A DNA stretch of 64,000 bases from Aestuariibius sp. HNIBRBA575 (GCF_040932005.1 NZ_CP162414.1:399501-463500); one strand, 5' to 3'. Counted from the stretch's first letter, positions 1 through 8,657 are shown. Numbers and translations: made by a program. The notes: generated from the sequence alone by a model not told the origin.

Positions 1-476
1 GTATTTCGTTTGATCCTTTCCCTTTGTTTTAGAATGGCTTTGTCACGCCCATAGTAGACATCGGCAGGTGTGACGTTATTCAAGCTCTCGTGATAGCGCA
101 GGTGATTGTAATGATCGACGAAGTCTGCGATCTGGGCCTCCAGATCACCCGGCAGGAAGTAGTTTTCCAGCAGGACGCGGTTTTTCAGGGTTTGGTGCCA
201 TCGTTCGATCTTACCTTGGGTTTGTGGATGATATGGCGCACTACGGGAATGCTTCACGCCTTTGTCTTGCAACCATTCTGCCAGATCGCCCGAGACGTAA
301 CTGGAGCCGTTGTCGCTGAGCAGGCGTGGCTTGTGAACGACATGAACTTGATCGCAGCCAGATGCCTTCAACGCTAAGTCCAGCGTGTCGGTCACATCTT
401 CAGCCCGCATGGTCGTGCAGAGTTTCCAAGAGACGATGTAACGGCTGTAATCGTCGAGAACCGTACTGAGATAAGC
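1..476 (-). mobile_element. IS3-family transposase (OrfB, rve integrase core), truncated fragment
   Basis: Read on the minus strand, this stretch encodes the C-terminal half of an IS3-type DDE transposase. Visible pieces are YLSTVLDDYSRYIVSWKL, LLSDNGSSYV (second catalytic Asp region) and HPQTQGKIERWHQTLKNRV (catalytic Glu), followed by YNHLRYHESLNNVTPADVYYG. The 3' end runs off the left edge. The 5' part, with the first catalytic Asp and all of OrfA, is missing: homology stops abruptly near position 473, where unrelated sequence begins. It is therefore a broken element and probably inactive unless completed elsewhere. The break coincides with a 23-bp sequence found again in inverted orientation at 7074-7096. 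Confidence 0.85.
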
Positions 477-493
477 GCTGACGTCAGACAAAC
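471..493. repeat. 23-bp inverted repeat, left copy
   Basis: The reverse complement of 471-493 is identical to 7074-7096. It contains the palindrome TGACGTCA and ends in GCGCTTAT. The left copy lies exactly at the point where the transposase homology begins. It may be a dispersed intergenic repeat of the genome or a recombination joint. Confidence 0.6.
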
Positions 494-826
494 GAAAGCA
501 GCTCTCCGCTAGGAAACGCAGCATTGTTCACGAAAGGCTTCCTCGGCACTTTGTCAGAACTATCGTGCCTCGGACAAAGCTGTCGAGGGTGAGCCGCGTG
601 CTGCATCCACGAAACAATCTGAACGCCACCATTTCGAAGTTTGATCTGAATATAGTTCTAAAACGCGATCTCGTACTGGAGGATACTTGCAAGCTCCGAC
701 GAATGTGGCGTTAAATGCCGATGGCATCATTGCCTTGCGTGTAAAAAAGCTCCGATGATCAGCACCTGAAACGTTACGAGGCATCGCATCTATTACGCTT
801 GAAGACCTAATCTGAGGAATACCACT
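494..826. other. Intergenic, no recognisable gene
   Basis: I see no supported gene between the transposase fragment and the AraC regulator. A 74-codon frame on the minus strand (560-784) has no recognisable motif and no clear ribosome binding site, and I do not call it. The stretch should hold the promoter of the regulator starting at 827. Confidence 0.5.
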
Positions 827-1894
827 GTGAGCACGGTTCCTACCTCTTGGCTCATTTCAATTCTTGCGGTTTTCATCGCAGCTGCGGTTGTGAGCAGACC
901 GCTGCTGCCTGTTGCGGCGCGCGTTTTGTTTGGCATTGCACTTAGCCTCGTCGCATTGGTCACCGTCTTTGTGGGATTGAGATCGGAATATGGGTTTGAT
1001 GTTCTGAGCCAAATACAACCTCACATAGCGATACTTATCGCCCCGACGCTCTGGCTTGGTTTTCAATCACTTGCGTCAGCGACTGGATCGCCGCCACGAC
1101 AGAGGCTTGTGATAACGGCCATTGGTCTTATCGTTGGGCAGCTTGCACTCTTGTTACCAAGGGCATGGTCCGCTGATTTGGTCGTGATCGGCACCAATGC
1201 CATCTGTGCCATTTTGCTGGCAAGGATGCTGTTCCAACCGCCGGAAACATTTGTTCAGGTCGCGCCGGGCAAATTTCGCATGACCAGAGTTGCACTGCTC
1301 TTTGCGCTCCTCTTTATCGTTCTGATCGTTGCGGCTGATCTGATCTTTGTTGCGGTGCTGTCTGCGGGCAATACAGGGATTATCCAGCTTCTAACCGGCG
1401 TATCTGGCGTGATTGTTATGGTTGTCTTGCTGAGCGCTCTTATTGGTGTGCCACTTGTCCTTGGGGGGCAGCCGCGGCAGGCGACGCGCGATCCCGCGAC
1501 AGAGACACCTTTGGAAGAGGACCAGGACCTGTTGCGTAAGCTCGATCAACTGATGGCCGAACAGAAAATGTTTACGGACCCGGATCTGACGCTCGCGCGG
1601 TTGGGGCGGCGACTTCATTGCCCTGCACGGAGCGTGTCAAAAGCGGTCAATCGCGTTCACAGAGAGAATATTTCGCGCTATATCAATGGCTTTCGCGTAC
1701 GCCATGCAGCGATGCTGCTGACAACCACTGATCTGCCCGTGACAGACATCATGCTAGAGGCAGGTTTCCAAAGCAAATCCAGTTTCAACACAGAGTTTCG
1801 TCGCCTGACCGGCCAAACGCCGTCTGACTATAAACGCCATGAAAGTGGTGACAAAAACGTTCGCAATCGCGATTTCAAACGTTCGCAAACGTAA
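827..1894 (+). CDS. Membrane-embedded AraC-family transcriptional regulator
   Basis: A 355-residue protein with two parts. Residues about 5-225 carry roughly seven hydrophobic segments, and residues about 245-340 form an AraC-type double helix-turn-helix. The second HTH reads VTDIMLEAGFQSKSSFNTEFRRLTGQTPSDYK, close to the family signature. The first HTH lies in LTLARLGRRLHCPARSVSKAVNRV. A multi-pass N-terminus on an AraC domain suggests a membrane sensor that binds DNA directly. It heads a same-strand run of an exported protein, DUF4260, an S41 peptidase, a serine hydrolase and a CPBP protease, and is likely their regulator (inference). Three similar regulators lie at 50-58.5 kb, also beside serine hydrolases. 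Confidence 0.85.
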   Translation: MSTVPTSWLISILAVFIAAAVVSRPLLPVAARVLFGIALSLVALVTVFVGLRSEYGFDVLSQIQPHIAILIAPTLWLGFQSLASATGSPPRQRLVITAIGLIVGQLALLLPRAWSADLVVIGTNAICAILLARMLFQPPETFVQVAPGKFRMTRVALLFALLFIVLIVAADLIFVAVLSAGNTGIIQLLTGVSGVIVMVVLLSALIGVPLVLGGQPRQATRDPATETPLEEDQDLLRKLDQLMAEQKMFTDPDLTLARLGRRLHCPARSVSKAVNRVHRENISRYINGFRVRHAAMLLTTTDLPVTDIMLEAGFQSKSSFNTEFRRLTGQTPSDYKRHESGDKNVRNRDFKRSQT

Positions 1895-1977
1895 ATCCGG
1901 GCGCAGCTTTTGCGCTTTTCGCCTTTCTTGGTTCCAGAGCCCACATGCGTGGGACAGCAACCATCAAAGGAAACGTC

Positions 1978-2517
1978 ATGAAACTCAGAACGCTAAAAGA
2001 TCATCTGGCCACCATTGGATTGGTGGTCGGTATGACATTGATCGCCGCCGTATCAGCCGAAATTGCAAAAGCTGATACGGTCATCGCCCCGGAACGGGAC
2101 ATCGCCGTCATCAATATTCCGAACCCGAGGGAGGGGAACCTTTTGATGCTACGCGGGCTTGCCGGCCAAGGCACCGCCTCGTTTCGCATCAACAGCGCCT
2201 GTCGCACGATGCCTGTCCGGTTTGTGGCAGGCGACTTTTCTGGCGAACATGTCGAAGTGGGCCGAACGGGACCGATACGAATTGTCATCACGAACCCTGC
2301 CGTAATGCGCAACCTGATGGCAGGGCGGGATTTGGTCAGCGACATGGTGCGCGTTTCATCCGATGCCACAGATCAGTCAGCAGATTTGTATCTGGCGCAA
2401 GGCCTTTCGGCGGAGACCGGATTTGTCATCAACCCAGGCCGAAGCCTGTTTGCGGACGTTCTTGGCGCAAGCAAGACAGACGTGGATTGCGCCAGCCTAA
2501 CCACAACGCTTCCCTAG
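1978..2517 (+). CDS. Exported protein of unknown function
   Basis: The start is set at the ATG at 1978 (MKLRTLKDHL), preceded by AAAGGAAA. This gives 179 residues with a signal peptide ending near ...AEIAKADT. The mature part has alternating hydrophobic strands (RDIAVINIPN, NLLMLRGLAG, PIRIVITNPAV) and two cysteines (NSACRTMP and DVDCASL) that could form a disulfide in the periplasm. I do not recognise the family. It follows the AraC gene by 83 bp and precedes the DUF4260 gene, so it is probably in the same operon. Confidence 0.7.
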   Translation: MKLRTLKDHLATIGLVVGMTLIAAVSAEIAKADTVIAPERDIAVINIPNPREGNLLMLRGLAGQGTASFRINSACRTMPVRFVAGDFSGEHVEVGRTGPIRIVITNPAVMRNLMAGRDLVSDMVRVSSDATDQSADLYLAQGLSAETGFVINPGRSLFADVLGASKTDVDCASLTTTLP

Positions 2518-2628
2518 ACCGAGACATGCGTGCGCAGCTGATGCGAAGGACGGAAAGCGATTTGTTCGTTTCCTATGTTTCACGCTGCGCACGTTTCTTC
2601 GCCAAAACCAAAAAAGCGGACGGACCCA

Positions 2629-3027
2629 ATGCAAACACAAATCACAGCCCCGAAACGCCCTGCAAAATACGATTTGATCCCGCTCTTGCGATTGGAAGGC
2701 CTTGCGATTGGGCTTGCGGCCATCGCTGCTTATTCCACGTTGGAACAAAGCTGGACGCTCTTCGCGAGTTTGATCCTTGCGCCTGACCTGGCAATGGTGG
2801 GTTACGCGTTCGGCGCGCGCATCGGTGCGATTGCCTATAATGCGATGCACAGCTACATCGGCCCTGCGGCAATTGGTGTGATCAGTTGGGCCGCTGGTTG
2901 GTCAGAGGCTGCCGCGCTGGTCACGATCTGGATCGCCCATATCGGCCTCGACCGCGCGATCGGCTACGGCCTCAAGCACAGATCGGGCTTCAAGACCACG
3001 CACCTATCGTTGGGGGGCACGCAATGA
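2629..3027 (+). CDS. DUF4260 family membrane protein
   Basis: 132 residues from the ATG at 2629; an in-frame ATG at 2575 is possible but adds a charged, unconserved tail. The sequence fits DUF4260: LLRLEGLAIGLAAIAAY, a FASLILAPDLAMVGYAFG segment, AYNAMHSYIGPAAIG, and the C-terminal WIAHIGLDRAIGYGLKH followed by FKTTHL. It has about four hydrophobic segments and is likely an inner-membrane protein. The family has no established function. Its stop codon overlaps the start of the downstream S41 peptidase (ATGA at 3024-3027), indicating translational coupling. Confidence 0.8.
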   Translation: MQTQITAPKRPAKYDLIPLLRLEGLAIGLAAIAAYSTLEQSWTLFASLILAPDLAMVGYAFGARIGAIAYNAMHSYIGPAAIGVISWAAGWSEAAALVTIWIAHIGLDRAIGYGLKHRSGFKTTHLSLGGTQ

Positions 3028-4133
3028 ACGCCCTCTCTGATCCACTTGGCCTTGTGTCCAAGAACGCGACTTCGCATGCTCCTGCCCCCTCCCGTCGCAT
3101 GGACCGCCGATCCTTTATCAAGGCGCTGAGCGCGACCGGCTTGGCCATGATCTCAGGCCCAAGTGCGGCAAACACTGACGAATACCACCGATCCGTTTCG
3201 GTCATCAAAGACATCTTTGACAGGCACTTCTTTGACCCAACATGGATGGCATCACAACAAGCACAAACGTTGTTCTCTGATCTGACGGACATCGCAGACG
3301 CTTCGCCAGAACCCGAGCAATTTCATCGCGATTTTGCACAACTGTTCAGGCAGATCGGTCTGTCCCATGTCGTGTTGTCCGCCCAACACCGCAGTGCGGC
3401 AGAGCTGGGCCATCACTTTGACTCCGTACAAGTCGGCGTCGACGCCGTATCTTTGGGGGGGGACCAATCGGTGGCCCGTCTTTCTGTGCGCACGTTCATG
3501 GGCCAAGACACCGGCCCGCGCATCACGGCCGCATTCGAGGAAATCATATCAAACGACGCGAAAGGCCTGATCATTGATCTGCGTGATAATCCAGGCGGGG
3601 CATTTGCAATGCGCCATCTGGTAGGACACTGCATTCCTAATGGTGTCGATGCCGGCGTTCTATTGGGCCGAGGATGGCCTCGCGAAGCTGGGCCAATGCC
3701 AGAGCGCGCACAGATTGAAGCGTTAGAGCCTTGGCATGGTACATCTGTTGTCGGTCTTTGGAACCACCTTGCAACCCATGACATTACACGAGTCCAATTC
3801 TTACCTATGCGGCCGATGTTTCATGGTCCAATCGCGATCCTTATCAATGGTGAAACTCAAAGCGCAGCCGAACTCGTCGCAGAAGTACTGCAATCCACGC
3901 GCGGCGCCGTGTTAATCGGCGAAACCAGCGCAGGCGCTCTGCTGGTTCAAAAACCCTTTGATGTCGGGGATCAGTTTACCCTATTCCTGCCCGTCGCCGA
4001 TTATGTGAGCCACGGGAGCGGACGGATCGAAGGTGTGGGGCTGGTGCCGGACATGGCCGCGTCTGCCCAAGACGCTCAATCCGTGGCGTTGTCGTTCCTT
4101 TCCGAGATGCGAAATATTGAGAGAAAACTATGA
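3024..4133 (+). CDS. S41-family peptidase, Tat/Sec-exported
   Basis: 369 residues from the ATG at 3024, which overlaps the previous stop. The N-terminus has a twin-arginine-like signal (RRMDRRSFIKAL followed by a hydrophobic stretch ending at GPSAAN), so it probably acts in the periplasm. The core has S41 hallmarks: GLIIDLRDNPGGA, then GPIAILINGETQSAAELVAE with the candidate nucleophile Ser280, then GAVLIGETSAGA. The arrangement is closer to the tricorn/retinoid-binding-protein-like branch than to CtpA, and I see no PDZ domain. ATGA overlaps on both sides place it in one translationally coupled unit with DUF4260 and a serine hydrolase. The substrate is unknown. Confidence 0.85.
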   Translation: MNALSDPLGLVSKNATSHAPAPSRRMDRRSFIKALSATGLAMISGPSAANTDEYHRSVSVIKDIFDRHFFDPTWMASQQAQTLFSDLTDIADASPEPEQFHRDFAQLFRQIGLSHVVLSAQHRSAAELGHHFDSVQVGVDAVSLGGDQSVARLSVRTFMGQDTGPRITAAFEEIISNDAKGLIIDLRDNPGGAFAMRHLVGHCIPNGVDAGVLLGRGWPREAGPMPERAQIEALEPWHGTSVVGLWNHLATHDITRVQFLPMRPMFHGPIAILINGETQSAAELVAEVLQSTRGAVLIGETSAGALLVQKPFDVGDQFTLFLPVADYVSHGSGRIEGVGLVPDMAASAQDAQSVALSFLSEMRNIERKL

Positions 4134-5320
4134 AATATCTGGCACATGTGCGGTGGTGGAAATGGGTGGTCAGCGTGATCACCCTCCTGGCTGCGCCACT
4201 GTTCGCAGTGTGGATGATGATGGTTCCCCATCCTGATGAACCATTGGCACCGGTTGATCGCGATCACCTTCAGGTGTGGCTCGACGACATCGTCGCTTCC
4301 CAAACGGCCACCGCGATATCGATTGCCGTCGTTCAAAACGGCGAAGTTGCGTGGGAAATGGCGTCAGGAACCGCAAATCCCTATAGGGACCAAAAGGCAA
4401 CGCCTCAGACACGCTATCACATTTGGTCTGTCACCAAACTTGCGACGGCTCTGACGATCTTGACGCTAGCCGAGGATCAGCAACTGGATCTCGACCTCCC
4501 AGTTACAGAGATTCTGCCCTGGCTGGACATAGACGAAGACACAGTACATCGCATGACGACCCGAGACCTTTTGCGGCACACTTCGGGCCTTCAAGACACA
4601 GTGCCGGCGGTTTTTGGGTGGCTTCAGTACGACGAGAACCTGCCAAATCAAACGGAGTTTTTGCGCCAAAAGATGCCTGACTACCGCGAGCTTGATTTCC
4701 AACCCGGTAGCGACCGCAGCTACAGCAATCTCGGATACATGGTGCTTGGCGCGATTGTCGAAGCGGTGAGCGGACAAACCTATGAGGAAGCGGTTTCCGA
4801 GCGGGTGTTAGAACCCGCCGGCATGACATCAAGCAGCTTTGTTTTTGGGCCGCCACAAACGGCGAATGAAGCCCTCGGTTCGCACCCATTGGTGCATTTC
4901 TTCACGCCGTTCCTTCCCTATTTTGCCGACCTCAGCGAACTGGTCAGAGAAAGAGACAGGCGGATTTGGTGGCTGAATCGTGTCTACATCAAAGCGACCC
5001 CGCCAACTGGACTTATTTCAACCGCACGAGACGCCGCCAGTTTGGGTGCAGTCACAATAGGAAGGGGCCCTGTTCTTCCAACTGACGAGGCAGTGCGACT
5101 GATGATTGCACCGGAGCCAGGGGATTTCTCCCTCGGTTGGTTCGAAATTGATGCTGAGGCACGGTGGTTTCAACATAGCGGAGGCGGCCCGGGCTTTGCG
5201 GCCGTGGTGAGGGTCTATCCGGCACAAGATATTTCCATTGCCGTACTGGCAAGCGGAACCAGCGCACCGGTTGTCGACATCGCAGATGTTGTCGCGCGGT
5301 CTTTCGGAGGAGAACTGTGA
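4130..5320 (+). CDS. Serine hydrolase, beta-lactamase/class C fold, membrane-anchored
   Basis: 396 residues. One N-terminal hydrophobic segment (about 12-32) probably anchors it in the inner membrane with the enzyme in the periplasm. The penicillin-recognising serine hydrolase motifs are present: S100-V-T-K103 (SxxK), Y198-S-N (YxN) and H349-SGGGPGF in place of KTG. This set is typical of the PF00144 family, which covers esterases, D-aminopeptidases and carboxypeptidases; an actual beta-lactamase is not implied. Start and stop both overlap neighbours by ATGA. Two further family members lie at 51.3 and 56.1 kb beside similar AraC regulators. Confidence 0.88.
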   Translation: MKYLAHVRWWKWVVSVITLLAAPLFAVWMMMVPHPDEPLAPVDRDHLQVWLDDIVASQTATAISIAVVQNGEVAWEMASGTANPYRDQKATPQTRYHIWSVTKLATALTILTLAEDQQLDLDLPVTEILPWLDIDEDTVHRMTTRDLLRHTSGLQDTVPAVFGWLQYDENLPNQTEFLRQKMPDYRELDFQPGSDRSYSNLGYMVLGAIVEAVSGQTYEEAVSERVLEPAGMTSSSFVFGPPQTANEALGSHPLVHFFTPFLPYFADLSELVRERDRRIWWLNRVYIKATPPTGLISTARDAASLGAVTIGRGPVLPTDEAVRLMIAPEPGDFSLGWFEIDAEARWFQHSGGGPGFAAVVRVYPAQDISIAVLASGTSAPVVDIADVVARSFGGEL

Positions 5321-5958
5321 TGCTAGAAACGTTGCACACCTCAAGAAACATCAAGAAACTGTTGATTGCGATCTTGATCAGCCTTCCCGGTTTGATCGCA
5401 CTTGTGACTCTCGTTGCCCCACCGCCGGGCGTTCCGGCAATCGCCTTGGCGGTGAACCCGCTTGCTCTGCTTGCGGTCTTTTCCTTGGGGGGGCTTTGGG
5501 CCGCGCCTAGAATGAATTTGAAGTCTGGGATTTTTCTTGGTGACGCGCAGTTTCCAACTCAGCTTCTGATCTTTGGGTTGTTTGGCGCACTTGTCGGTCT
5601 CATGCTTGGGGTTCTCGATCAAACCACCGCTTCGATGTGGCGCCCTGACGGAAGTGAATTGAAAACGCTGCTTGGAGCCGCGGACTTGGCCAACCTGACC
5701 ATCGGTGTTTTCTACGGAGGTATCGCCGAGGAAATCATCATGCGCTGGGGTCTCTTGAGCCTAATTGCACTTGGTCTTTCAAACCTATCGCCCCACCGCT
5801 TCGCGCTAAGGATGGCGGTCGTTCTGACGGCAGTCTTATTTGCAATTGGACACTTGCCAGCCCTTTTTCTGATGTCTCTTCAGCCGGGCAACCTCGCCCT
5901 GGTCAGAACTTTTGGCCTTAACCTTATCGCAGGTCTTCTTTTTGGCTATGCAACATGA
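5317..5958 (+). CDS. CPBP-family intramembrane protease, C-terminally truncated
   Basis: 213 residues, multi-pass. It has the CPBP/Abi motif 1 (AEEIIMRWGLL, E138-E139-x3-R143) and motif 2 (FAIGHLPALF, H179), the catalytic residues of Rce1-like glutamic proteases. The protein stops at LIAGLLFGYAT, just where the third motif and last helix, usually with a final His, would follow. The sequence after the stop is part of a TPR gene in another frame, so the 3' end has probably been lost by deletion or recombination. It is coupled to the upstream hydrolase by ATGA. Whether the truncated product works is doubtful. Confidence 0.75.
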   Translation: MMLETLHTSRNIKKLLIAILISLPGLIALVTLVAPPPGVPAIALAVNPLALLAVFSLGGLWAAPRMNLKSGIFLGDAQFPTQLLIFGLFGALVGLMLGVLDQTTASMWRPDGSELKTLLGAADLANLTIGVFYGGIAEEIIMRWGLLSLIALGLSNLSPHRFALRMAVVLTAVLFAIGHLPALFLMSLQPGNLALVRTFGLNLIAGLLFGYAT

Positions 5959-5959
5959 T

Positions 5960-6772
5960 GACCACCAAAAGCGCAATGACCCCGCGTTACACGCTGCGGT
6001 TCGGCGCGTTCGCCTTAACTTGGCTTTAGAAAAAATCGACCGTGGCAGATTAGATGAAGCCAAATCGTCTCTGCAAGGCCTCATCTTGCCCGCAGATTTT
6101 TCGCGTCACGTGGGCAGCCAAATCAGCTGAGTCGCAACTGCCTACCTTGCGCTGATTGATCACATTTCGGGAAACTTAGATACGGTTGGGCACCGCCACC
6201 AAACGGCCATCAACTTGGCCAACGAACGCGGCATGTTACGTTTCTCATCGGTGTTTTATCGCCACTGGGCCGTTCTTTTGCGCAACAAACAGCAATATCC
6301 CCGCGCTAGAGAAACGGTTGAAAACTCAATCGCAACCGCGCGTCAAAGTAAGCAACGCAACATTTTGAACAACGCTCTCTTAGCCCGTATTCAGATAGAC
6401 CTTGCGGATCAATCAATCGAGCCAAAAGGCTATAAGAAGCAAATAGAAAAGATAATTGCCGACTCTCGGCGTTTGGGCATGCCCAGAATCGAAACTGAGG
6501 CCCTTCGCATTTATGCACAAATGATTTTAGCGGAAAATGATCGGGTGCTGGCCGGAAAATACGCGGCTGAAGCTGCGGCTGTCGCCAATAGAAGCGGCTT
6601 GAGACTTCACAAACTATCAGCGCTATATGTTTACGGGGACGCACTTATCAAGCGTGAACAGTTTGATTTCGCGCGCGATTTGCTCGGCCAAACAAGCCGG
6701 GAATCTGAACGAAGATCCTATCACAGCTTGATGAGCAGAATATCCGAAATCAGTCGCTTCATTCCAGCATAG
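5960..6772 (+). pseudogene. TPR-repeat protein remnant with in-frame stop
   Basis: A single reading frame runs from the CPBP end to 6772 and contains alpha-helical TPR-like sequence (LALEKIDRGRLDEAKSSL; AINLANERGMLRFSSVF; YPRARETVENSIATARQSK; YAAEAAAVANRSGLRLHKL). It is interrupted by one TGA at 6128-6130, and homology-like sequence continues in the same frame on both sides. No proper start exists, because the frame simply emerges from inside the CPBP gene. I read it as the C-terminal part of a TPR protein left after a deletion that also clipped the CPBP gene. From 6215 onwards a 185-residue product could still be made. Confidence 0.6.
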
Positions 6773-7316
6773 GGGAGTACTGCGCATTGCGCTGATCATC
6801 TACCACACTACGTTGCTAAGCGACTGTTAAATCACTCTAGAGGCGATTCGCGTGTCCCTGCTCAAAATTAGCGCAGGCCTAGCATATCCGAGAATAGAAC
6901 AAGCAGTTTCAATGGCTTAACCCACTGTAACGCGCATTGAAAATCCGCTACTCCACGCTGTGTTTTATGTCGAGTCCCGAACGCGGATTCGAAAAGCAGA
7001 CATTGGCACAGCCGCCGCGAAAGCTCACTAAGTCCGCAGAGCGGTCCTTGGTCTTTCCTGCAGCGAATGTCCGGTTTGTCTGACGTCAGCGCTTATGGGC
7101 CCAAATAGGGGCATTTGCTAAGAGAGTGTTTGTCGCTCATCGTAACCGCGGAGGAGTGGACGATGAGAAAGACAACGGAAAGTCCGGAAAAAAACTGGAA
7201 TTGCTTTGTTTGCAATGGGATCGACATATCGACAACCACTCGACATAGAACTTCAACAATCAGGTTCATTTAGTTAAGTTGCTATTCACATACACACTCA
7301 TGAGTAGGCCGGCCAA
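6773..7316. other. Intergenic region before gntR, with possible leader ORF
   Basis: No large gene. The right copy of the 23-bp repeat is at 7074-7096. A 36-codon frame at 7163-7273 (MRKTTESPEKNWNC...) has a good Shine-Dalgarno (GAGGAG, six bases before ATG), but the product is not recognisable; it could be a leader peptide or debris. Three TCGACA hexamers at 7221, 7229 and 7240 resemble the GTCGAC sites in the nhaC/deaminase intergenic region and could be a weak autoregulatory operator for gntR. Confidence 0.4.
7074..7096. repeat. 23-bp inverted repeat, right copy
   Basis: Identical to the reverse complement of 471-493, and contains TGACGTCA. The two copies bracket the AraC/peptidase/hydrolase block and its pseudogenes. 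Confidence 0.6.
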
Positions 7317-8036
7317 TTGTCAGAACCAAAGAAGCAATCAAAGGGTGGTGGGTCCCGCTACGTCTACAGTGTCATAAAAAAGGAAATCCTGTCCTTGGAG
7401 CTTGAACCGGGAGCGCCGCTGGACGAAACGGGCCTTTCACAACGGTTCTCCATGTCGCGGTCGCCGATCCGAGAGGCGCTGGTGCGGTTGTCAGCCGAGG
7501 GTCTGGTGGTGATGCTGTCGAATAGGTCGACATTGGTCGCTCCGATAAATATGACCGAATTTCCACGCTATGTTGAGGCATTGGATTTCCTTCAACGGAT
7601 AAACACCCGCCTTGCCGCGCAGAACCGCACTGGTCCCGATCTTAGGAAAATGGAAGCGGCTGCGAAGGCGTTTGAGAAAGCCTGCGAGGACCGAGACCAC
7701 CTGGCCATGTCAGGCACCAATAGCGAATTTCACATGTCAATCGCAGATGCGGGCAAAAACCCTTATCTCGCAGATGCTTACAGGTCTCTCCTGGACGATG
7801 GGCGGCGCATTTTGCATATGCATTTCGACTATATCGATTCCTCTGAAACCGATGTCTTGTTGGGTTCGGAACACCAAGAGATGATCGAGGCGATCCGCAA
7901 CCGAGAAGTGAAGCTGGCAGATCAGCTGGCGCATGAACATACGCGCCAATTCCACAGCCGCTTTGTTGCATTCCTAAGCGCGAAATACAGTGAAGACTTC
8001 GACTACGATCTATCGATGCTGCCAGAGAGCGTTTGA
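7317..8036 (+). CDS. GntR-family regulator (FCD domain), probable hydroxyproline-cluster regulator
   Basis: 239 residues from a TTG start; the nearest ATG (7300) is out of frame and the next in-frame ATG would remove half of the HTH. The N-terminal winged helix (about 10-75) contains SRSPIREALVRLSAEGLV, the classic GntR recognition helix. The rest (about 90-225) is an all-helical FCD ligand domain with FHMSIADAGKNPYL and EHQEMIEAIRNR, including the His residues that often bind metal. FCD regulators usually respond to carboxylic or amino acids. It is the only regulator by the hydroxyproline genes, and the paired GTCGAC sites at 10.2 and 10.5 kb are candidate targets. Confidence 0.85.
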   Translation: MSEPKKQSKGGGSRYVYSVIKKEILSLELEPGAPLDETGLSQRFSMSRSPIREALVRLSAEGLVVMLSNRSTLVAPINMTEFPRYVEALDFLQRINTRLAAQNRTGPDLRKMEAAAKAFEKACEDRDHLAMSGTNSEFHMSIADAGKNPYLADAYRSLLDDGRRILHMHFDYIDSSETDVLLGSEHQEMIEAIRNREVKLADQLAHEHTRQFHSRFVAFLSAKYSEDFDYDLSMLPESV

Positions 8037-8118
8037 CAGATCGCCCCATTAGGCAACGCGCGCAGTGGTGGCGGTGAATGTTCGCCCCCCTTTGACGCGC
8101 ATGTCTAGACGCAACGAA

Positions 8119-8148
8119 AAACGCGATGCGCTGGGCATCGCGTTCGTT
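8119..8148. terminator. Bidirectional hairpin terminator between gntR and usp
   Basis: A perfect 9-bp stem, ACGCGATGC (8121-8129) with GCATCGCGT (8135-8143), has a five-base loop, flanking A's on the left and T-rich sequence on the right. It sits between convergent genes. Confidence 0.7.
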
Positions 8149-8171
8149 GTCTTCCAATCATGCACATTCGA

Positions 8172-8600
8172 CTAGCTTGTGCGAATGACCATGACGGAGC
8201 ATGGTGCATGACGCACAACACGCGCGGCCGTCATTCCGAGTAGATATTCCGCCATGCCTTCCTTATGCGCTGCCATCATGATCAGATCGACCGACAGTTC
8301 AGTGGCGGTGTCGATGACCTTGGAATAGGATCGCCCACTGCTCACTTTGATATCTTCGATCAACTCTTTTGGTACACGGCGTTCAGCGACATCCTGCAGT
8401 TTTTTACGCGCCGCGTTTGCGTATTCGCTCTTAACGTCGCTAAATCGATCAACCATCGCAGAGTCAAAGTCAATATCGACCACATTGAGCAAGATAAGTT
8501 TGCCATCCACAGCTTTGGCGTATGTCACCGCTTCTTCAAGCAAACTGGCGCGATCAGATTCCTGATGAAGATCGACGGGAACGAGAATTCGTTTTGTCAT
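8172..8600 (-). CDS. Universal stress protein (UspA family)
   Basis: 142 residues, a single Usp domain. The N-terminal strand KRILVPVDLHQESDRA and the C-terminal DLIMMAAHKEGMAEYLLGMTAARVVRHAPCSVMVIR match the family, although the usual G-x2-G-x9-G(S/T) nucleotide loop is altered (AHKEGMAEYLLGMTA), so ATP binding is uncertain. It lies 57 bp downstream of the NhaC-type transporter on the same strand. Transporter-Usp pairs are common, with the Usp thought to modulate the transporter. Confidence 0.88.
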   Translation of the reverse strand: MTKRILVPVDLHQESDRASLLEEAVTYAKAVDGKLILLNVVDIDFDSAMVDRFSDVKSEYANAARKKLQDVAERRVPKELIEDIKVSSGRSYSKVIDTATELSVDLIMMAAHKEGMAEYLLGMTAARVVRHAPCSVMVIRTS

Positions 8601-8657
8601 TATTCTGTCCTTTCATTGGCGCGCTCGGACATAGCGAGCCCGAGCGCGGCACTTTCC

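Noticed and set aside
90..377. 95-codon plus-strand frame at the left edge
   Set aside because: It is antisense to the IS3 transposase fragment, whose minus-strand translation has clear rve motifs.
560..784. 74-codon minus-strand frame near the left edge
   Set aside because: No domain, no ribosome site and no conserved neighbour; left as intergenic.
4130..5320. True beta-lactamase (antibiotic resistance) for the serine hydrolases
   Set aside because: SxxK and Y-x-N-like motifs are shared by the wider PF00144 esterase/peptidase group, and the third motif is HSG or HEG, not KTG.
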